Source: Candidatus Sulfopaludibacter sp. SbA3 (GTDB lineage Bacteria > Acidobacteriota > Terriglobia > Bryobacterales > Bryobacteraceae). From it: a stretch of DNA of 64,000 nt. Positions 59,978 through 64,000 of this stretch are shown here, one piece after another. The position numbers and the translations under genes were made by a program. Where the stretch lies: assembly GCA_945890485.1 (NCBI GenBank), contig CAMDCN010000002.1, positions 496,001-560,000 of the forward strand. Direction: 5' to 3'. The notes beneath the pieces were generated by a model. It was not told the DNA's origin and ran no database searches. It saw only the letters and a list, made by a program, of their open reading frames with translations. Numbering within the stretch: the first letter of the stretch is position 1; every line of letters begins with the position of its first letter.

Positions 59978-60893
59978 GCGCGCTGTTCTCTTCATCGTCG
60001 CAGGTTGTGCTCTCGCCGTTGCGCAAGAAGCCGACCAACCTCTGTTCAAGGCCGGTGTCGCCGACGTTCGAGTCGATACCCAGGTCCTGCTGAAAGATCG
60101 CGTCGTCGATTCTCTCACCCGCGAAGACTTCCAGGTCTTTGACAACAATCAGCTTCGCCCGCTACTCGATTTCAATCGGGAACGCGAACCGCTTACGCTG
60201 CTGCTCCTGCTCGATCTCAGCGGCAGCATGAACAAATATCTTGAACAACTCAATCGCGCCAGCGGCGCCGCTCTCGCCCAACTCCGGCCGGGAGACTCAG
60301 TGGGGGTGATGGTCTTCAGCCGCGACGCGAAGGCAACCCTGCCCTTCACCACCGACCGAGCGGCGGCCGTTCAGGGCCTTCGCGACGCGGTCCGTGAGCG
60401 CGAACTCGGCAGCGGCACGCTGATTAACCCGGCCGTGATTGCCGCGGCCGAGCATCTCCGCGCCACGGCGCCGCCACAAGGCCGCCGCGCCATCGTGATC
60501 GTCACCGACAATCTCGGGCTGAACTATCAATCTCCTGACGACGCGGCCATCCGCGCGCTCCACGATGCGAATACCGTCCTCAACGCCATCGTGGTCGGAA
60601 AGGGTCGCCGGCCTGATGGTACGCGCAGCCAATTCGTCAATCCCGACTTTTCGCCATCGAACGTGTTTAAGATTGCCGACGAAACCGGCGGCGACGCGCT
60701 GAAGGCCGATCGCGCCGACGAGGCCTTCCCGCAGATCGTCGAACGGATCCGCACCCGCTACAATCTGATCTATCGCGCCCCGGAAGGCAAGCCCGGCGAG
60801 TTTCGCGAAATTCGCGTCGAACTATCGCCCGTCGCTAAAGTTCGCTTCCCCGGGGCGGAGGTCCGCTCCCGCCGCGGGTACTTCGTGCAGTAG
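59976..60893 (+). CDS. Exported VWFA-domain protein (acidobacterial VWFA-related family)
   Basis: This 305-residue protein has a signal peptide of about 17 residues (MRAVLFIVAGCALAVAQ). A short N-terminal beta domain follows (about 25-70, VRVDTQVLLKDRVVDSLTRE), then a von Willebrand A domain with the metal-ion site DLSGSMN (D80, S82, S84). The closing region has YRAPEGKPGEFREIRVELS. This outline is that of the TIGR03436-type proteins common in Acidobacteria. VWFA domains bind proteins through a metal ion. The start is fixed by the signal peptide. It is followed nine bases later by the sulfatase gene. Confidence 0.85.
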   Translation: MRAVLFIVAGCALAVAQEADQPLFKAGVADVRVDTQVLLKDRVVDSLTREDFQVFDNNQLRPLLDFNREREPLTLLLLLDLSGSMNKYLEQLNRASGAALAQLRPGDSVGVMVFSRDAKATLPFTTDRAAAVQGLRDAVRERELGSGTLINPAVIAAAEHLRATAPPQGRRAIVIVTDNLGLNYQSPDDAAIRALHDANTVLNAIVVGKGRRPDGTRSQFVNPDFSPSNVFKIADETGGDALKADRADEAFPQIVERIRTRYNLIYRAPEGKPGEFREIRVELSPVAKVRFPGAEVRSRRGYFVQ

Positions 60894-60902
60894 CATTTGG
60901 GG

Positions 60903-62369
60903 ATGCCGCTTTCCCGTCGCGAACTTCTGTTGAGCTTGGTCCCTGCCAAGCGACCAAACATTCTCTTCTGTATCGCGGACGACCAGTCCTTTCCCGCGTC
61001 CGGCTTGGCCGCGTTCACGCGGGTGGCCTCGAATGGCGTTTTGTTCCGTAATGCTTACAGCCTGTCGCCCGGGTGCGCTCCGTCGCGCGCTGGGCTGCTC
61101 ACCGGGCGGTTCCCGTGGCAACTCGGCGAAGCGGGCACCCACGCAGCCGGATTCTCCCGGAGTCTGGTCGTCTATCCCGATCTGCTCGCCCAAGCCGGCT
61201 ACTCTATCGGCATCACTGGCAAAGGGGCTGGCCCGTGCAACTTTGCGAAGGACGGCTGGCCCCGCAACCCCGCTGGTCCGGCATTCAACCAAGCCAAGCT
61301 CACGCCGCCCAACAAGGGGATTCAAAGCAACGACTATGCGGCTAACTTCGCTCAGTTCCTCGACGCGCGGCCGGCCAATCAACCGTTCTACTTCTGGTTC
61401 GGGTGTCAGGAGCCGCATCGCGTATACGAGCCCGGCGCCGGCCTACGCGCAGGCAAGAAGCTGGCGGACGCCACCGTACCGCCACACCTTCCAGACAACG
61501 AAACGGTCCGGGCCGACCTGCTCGATTATCAACTCGAAGTGGAGCACTTCGATACGCATCTTGGCCGCATGCTCGACCTGCTGGCCAGGAAGGGGGAGCT
61601 TGAGAATACGATCGTCGTAGTTACCGCGGACAACGGAATGCCGTTTCCCGGCGCCAAAGCGACGATGTTCGATGCCGGGATCCACCTGCCCCTCGCTATT
61701 CAGTTCCCCGCGCAGGTGAAAGGCGGCCGCGTGGCCGACGACCTCGTCAGCTTCGCGGACTTCGCCCCCACCTTTCTGGAGGCCGCCGGTGTTCCTGTGC
61801 CGGCGAACATGGTCGGTCGCAGCCTGCTTCCGTTGCTCCGCTCTGGCCGCTCTGGGTTAGTGGAGCCGAGGGCCCGCCGCCGCATCTTTTCTGGCAGGGA
61901 ACGCCACTCCCATGCTCGACGCGATAATCTCGGCTACCCGGCCCGCGCGGTCCGCGAAGGGAACTTCCTCTACATCTGGAACATGAAGCCTGATCGCTGG
62001 CCAGCCGGCGATCCCGTCGCGAACTTCGCCGATATTGACGACGGCGCCACGAAGACGTGGATGATGGCCCATCAGGACCATCCCCTGTTTGAGCGAAGCT
62101 TTGGCCGCCAGCCGGAGGAACTGTTGTTCGACGTTGTCGCGGATCCCGGCTGCCTGCGGAATCTCGCCCCGAATCCGGCCTTTGCCAAGCGCCGGAAGGG
62201 GCTTCGCGCGGCGCTCGAAAAGGCACTGACCGCGCACGGCGACCCCCGTCTGCTGGGCCAGGGGGATATATGGGAAAGCTACCCGAGATACTCGCCGATG
62301 CGTAAGATTCTGGGCGGATTCGTGGAGGAAGGCCAATATAATCCGGCTTATCAAGCCAAAAAGCCCTAA
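60903..62369 (+). CDS. Sulfatase (formylglycine type)
   Basis: This 488-residue enzyme of the alkaline phosphatase superfamily has the CxPSR maturation motif at C58-A-P-S-R62, whose Cys becomes formylglycine. Metal-binding Asp residues are in IADDQ (about 24-28), and TADNGMPFPGAKATMFDAG closes the active site. It hydrolyses sulfate esters, often of polysaccharides. The N-terminus SRRELLLSLVP resembles a short Tat-type leader, so export is possible but the leader is atypically short. A formylglycine-generating enzyme is not in the window. The substrate cannot be read. The 38-base gap to the antiporter gene suggests a shared transcript. Confidence 0.92.
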   Translation: MPLSRRELLLSLVPAKRPNILFCIADDQSFPASGLAAFTRVASNGVLFRNAYSLSPGCAPSRAGLLTGRFPWQLGEAGTHAAGFSRSLVVYPDLLAQAGYSIGITGKGAGPCNFAKDGWPRNPAGPAFNQAKLTPPNKGIQSNDYAANFAQFLDARPANQPFYFWFGCQEPHRVYEPGAGLRAGKKLADATVPPHLPDNETVRADLLDYQLEVEHFDTHLGRMLDLLARKGELENTIVVVTADNGMPFPGAKATMFDAGIHLPLAIQFPAQVKGGRVADDLVSFADFAPTFLEAAGVPVPANMVGRSLLPLLRSGRSGLVEPRARRRIFSGRERHSHARRDNLGYPARAVREGNFLYIWNMKPDRWPAGDPVANFADIDDGATKTWMMAHQDHPLFERSFGRQPEELLFDVVADPGCLRNLAPNPAFAKRRKGLRAALEKALTAHGDPRLLGQGDIWESYPRYSPMRKILGGFVEEGQYNPAYQAKKP

Positions 62370-62407
62370 CGCTGGTCGATCAAGGCGACAATAGTAGAAG
62401 TTAATTC

Positions 62408-64000
62408 ATGGGTATCGCCGCCGATTTTGTTCTCATCGTAGTCGCCGGGCTCTTAGGGGCCCTACTCGCCCGCGCCTTAAAGCTTCCGTTGCTGGTGGGC
62501 TACGTCGCGGCCGGCGTCGTTGTCGGCCCGTACACGGGCGGGCCCACCGTCGGCCAAGTGCACGACATCGAACTGCTGGCCGAAATCGGCGCCGCCCTGC
62601 TGCTGTTCTCGCTCGGCCTCGAAGTGTCCTTGCGCGACTTGCAGCCCGTTCGCCGCGTGGCGCTCATCGGCGGTCCCATCCAAGTGGTTTTGACCCTTTT
62701 GGCGGGGTCGCTGGCTGGCGTGTATCTGTTTGGAATGCCGGTCAAGGAGTCCGCCTGGTTCGGCGCCATGATCGCGCTTTCGAGCACGATGGTCGTGGTG
62801 AAGACGCTGGCCGCCGCGGGCGTCACTTCCACGCTTGCCAGCCGCGTGATGATCGGGATTCTCGTGGTGCAGGATCTCTCCGTCATCCCGATGTTGATCA
62901 TCCTGCCGCAGTTGAATACACCCGACGATATCTTGCCGAAGCTCGCCCAATCGATCGGCCTGGCGGTAGTTTCTTTGGGGACCGTCGTGCTCCTCGGCAC
63001 CCGGCTGCTACCGAAGCTGCTGCGACGCATCCTCGAATGGGGATCGCAGGAGCTGTTCCTGGTGGCAGTGGTGGCGACCGGGGTGGGCGTCGGCTACGCG
63101 GCCTATGCCGTGGGCCTGTCCTTCGCTCTCGGGGCGTTTGTCGCGGGCATCATCCTCAGTGAGTCGGAGTTCAGTCATCAGGCGCTGAGCGATCTGGCTC
63201 CGCTTCGCGACATCTTTGGTCTGATCTTTTTTGTCACTGTTGGCATGCTGTTCGATCCTTCGTACGCGATGAATCACCTTGGGTTCATCGCCCTTGGTGT
63301 GGTGCTGATCATCTTGGGCAAAGCCGTCATCCTTGGGGTGATCGCCCGACTATTCGGCTACGTCAACATGGCGCCGTGGATCATCGGCTTGGGTCTCGCG
63401 CAGATCGGCGAGTTCTCGTTCGTGATTGCACGGAGTGGGATCAGTTCGGGATCGATTTCGAAGACCACGTACGATCTCGCGCTGACCTGCACCGTGTTGA
63501 CGATGGCGGTTTCGCCGCTTGTCTCCGCGGCGGCCCTGCCTTTGGGCCGCTGGGCGCGGCGCCGCCGCAAAGCCGTCACCGTTACCGCACCGGTTGCACC
63601 GTCGCAGACGTTTCTCGATGACCATGTGATTGTCGCCGGCTACGGCCGCAGTGGGCGCGCGGCGGCCCGCGTTCTCCGCGCCGCGGGCATCCCGGTTCTG
63701 ATCGTCGAGTTTAATCACACCCTGTATCGCGACCTCGCCGCGGATGGCTTCCACGGCATCTGGGGCGACATCACGAGCGCCGAGATCCTTCATGCCGCCA
63801 ATGCGGAACGGGCTCGCGTCCTGCTCTTGACGATTCCGGACCAGAGCACGATTCATCTGGCGCTCGAGCGTTCTCACCGGCTGCATCCCTCGCTGGCCGT
63901 AGTCGTGCGCGCTACACGAGAACATCACCTGCCGGAGCTGCGGCGCCATGGTGTCGATGCAGCGGTTCTCCCCGAATTTGAAGGCGGCGTCGAGATGGTG
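62408..64000 (+). CDS. Kef-type cation:proton antiporter with RCK domain (cut by window edge)
   Basis: The visible 531 residues are an incomplete protein. About 12 membrane spans (1-385) of the CPA2 type include LPLLVGYVAAGVVVGPYTGG, the GAALLLFSLGLEVSLRDL helix and ALSSTMVVVKTL. A Rossmann RCK/TrkA-N domain begins at about 400 with VAGYGRSGRAAARVL, and is followed by GDITSAEILHAANAERARVL. Such transporters export K+ or exchange cations with protons and respond to nucleotide or glutathione-type ligands. The C-terminus, perhaps with a second RCK lobe, lies beyond 64000. Bacillithiol instead of glutathione could matter for gating, but that is only a thought. Confidence 0.93.
   Translation, partial: MGIAADFVLIVVAGLLGALLARALKLPLLVGYVAAGVVVGPYTGGPTVGQVHDIELLAEIGAALLLFSLGLEVSLRDLQPVRRVALIGGPIQVVLTLLAGSLAGVYLFGMPVKESAWFGAMIALSSTMVVVKTLAAAGVTSTLASRVMIGILVVQDLSVIPMLIILPQLNTPDDILPKLAQSIGLAVVSLGTVVLLGTRLLPKLLRRILEWGSQELFLVAVVATGVGVGYAAYAVGLSFALGAFVAGIILSESEFSHQALSDLAPLRDIFGLIFFVTVGMLFDPSYAMNHLGFIALGVVLIILGKAVILGVIARLFGYVNMAPWIIGLGLAQIGEFSFVIARSGISSGSISKTTYDLALTCTVLTMAVSPLVSAAALPLGRWARRRRKAVTVTAPVAPSQTFLDDHVIVAGYGRSGRAAARVLRAAGIPVLIVEFNHTLYRDLAADGFHGIWGDITSAEILHAANAERARVLLLTIPDQSTIHLALERSHRLHPSLAVVVRATREHHLPELRRHGVDAAVLPEFEGGVEMV

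Noticed and set aside
1-64000. Insertion sequences, integrases, prophage or attachment sites
   Set aside because: No transposase, integrase or phage-like protein and no flanking direct repeats were found; gene order and codon use look like core chromosome throughout.

Overview
The window is a dense, high-GC stretch of chromosome with almost no spare intergenic space and no mobile element, CRISPR array or rRNA. The gene content points to an Acidobacteriota genome, most like the Solibacter/Bryobacter group. The pointers are two giant secreted proteins ending in the Solibacter-type (TIGR03437-like) C-terminal domain, an acidobacterial-type VWFA protein, a DUF1592/DUF1552 pair, a bacillithiol enzyme (BshC) in an LPS-making (lptB, LptC/LptA) bacterium, and many secreted proteins of unknown function. 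This placement is inference from gene families; no 16S gene is present.

Left part (1-12.7 kb): a minus-strand cluster cyaY-hemW-ltaE-desaturase-histidine kinase (the kinase is cut by the window edge), then bshC and an HpcH/HpaI-type aldolase on plus, a tRNA-Leu(CAA), a DUF1592-DUF1552 two-gene operon on minus with its own terminator, and an ankyrin-repeat protein plus a PQQ-type sugar dehydrogenase on plus.

Middle-left (12.7-31 kb): an envelope operon on minus (amidase, actin-like ATPase, QYPPG-repeat secreted protein) with a good sigma-70 promoter; a regulatory/glycan operon on minus (sigma-54 activator, degenerate receiver-GGDEF protein, small membrane protein, glycosyltransferase); an RlpA-like protein; a lysine/alanine-rich histone-H1-like protein behind a near-consensus promoter; then MidA-like methyltransferase, NCS1 permease, der, a PhoD-like phosphatase, typA, a PLP ammonia-lyase/racemase, a lipoprotein and a CheY-like receiver.

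Centre (31.2-44.2 kb): one long run of translationally coupled plus-strand genes. It opens with an ECF sigma factor and its zinc anti-sigma factor, followed by a small secreted protein, and runs straight into gspE-F-G-H-I-J-K-L-M-C, another small secreted protein and the secretin gspD. The secretin carries a striking Met/Gly-rich segment. Immediately downstream (44.2-54.1 kb) come three large exported proteins of 1274, 642 and 1173 aa. They are plausible clients of the secretion system, but this is not shown by the sequence.

Right part (54.2-64 kb): an LptC-LptA-type fusion protein and lptB (LPS transport), an HD-GYP phosphodiesterase, selB on minus whose start codon overlaps that of a divergent VWFA protein, a sulfatase, and a Kef-type antiporter cut by the right edge. 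The only gap above 300 bases is 48062-48450.
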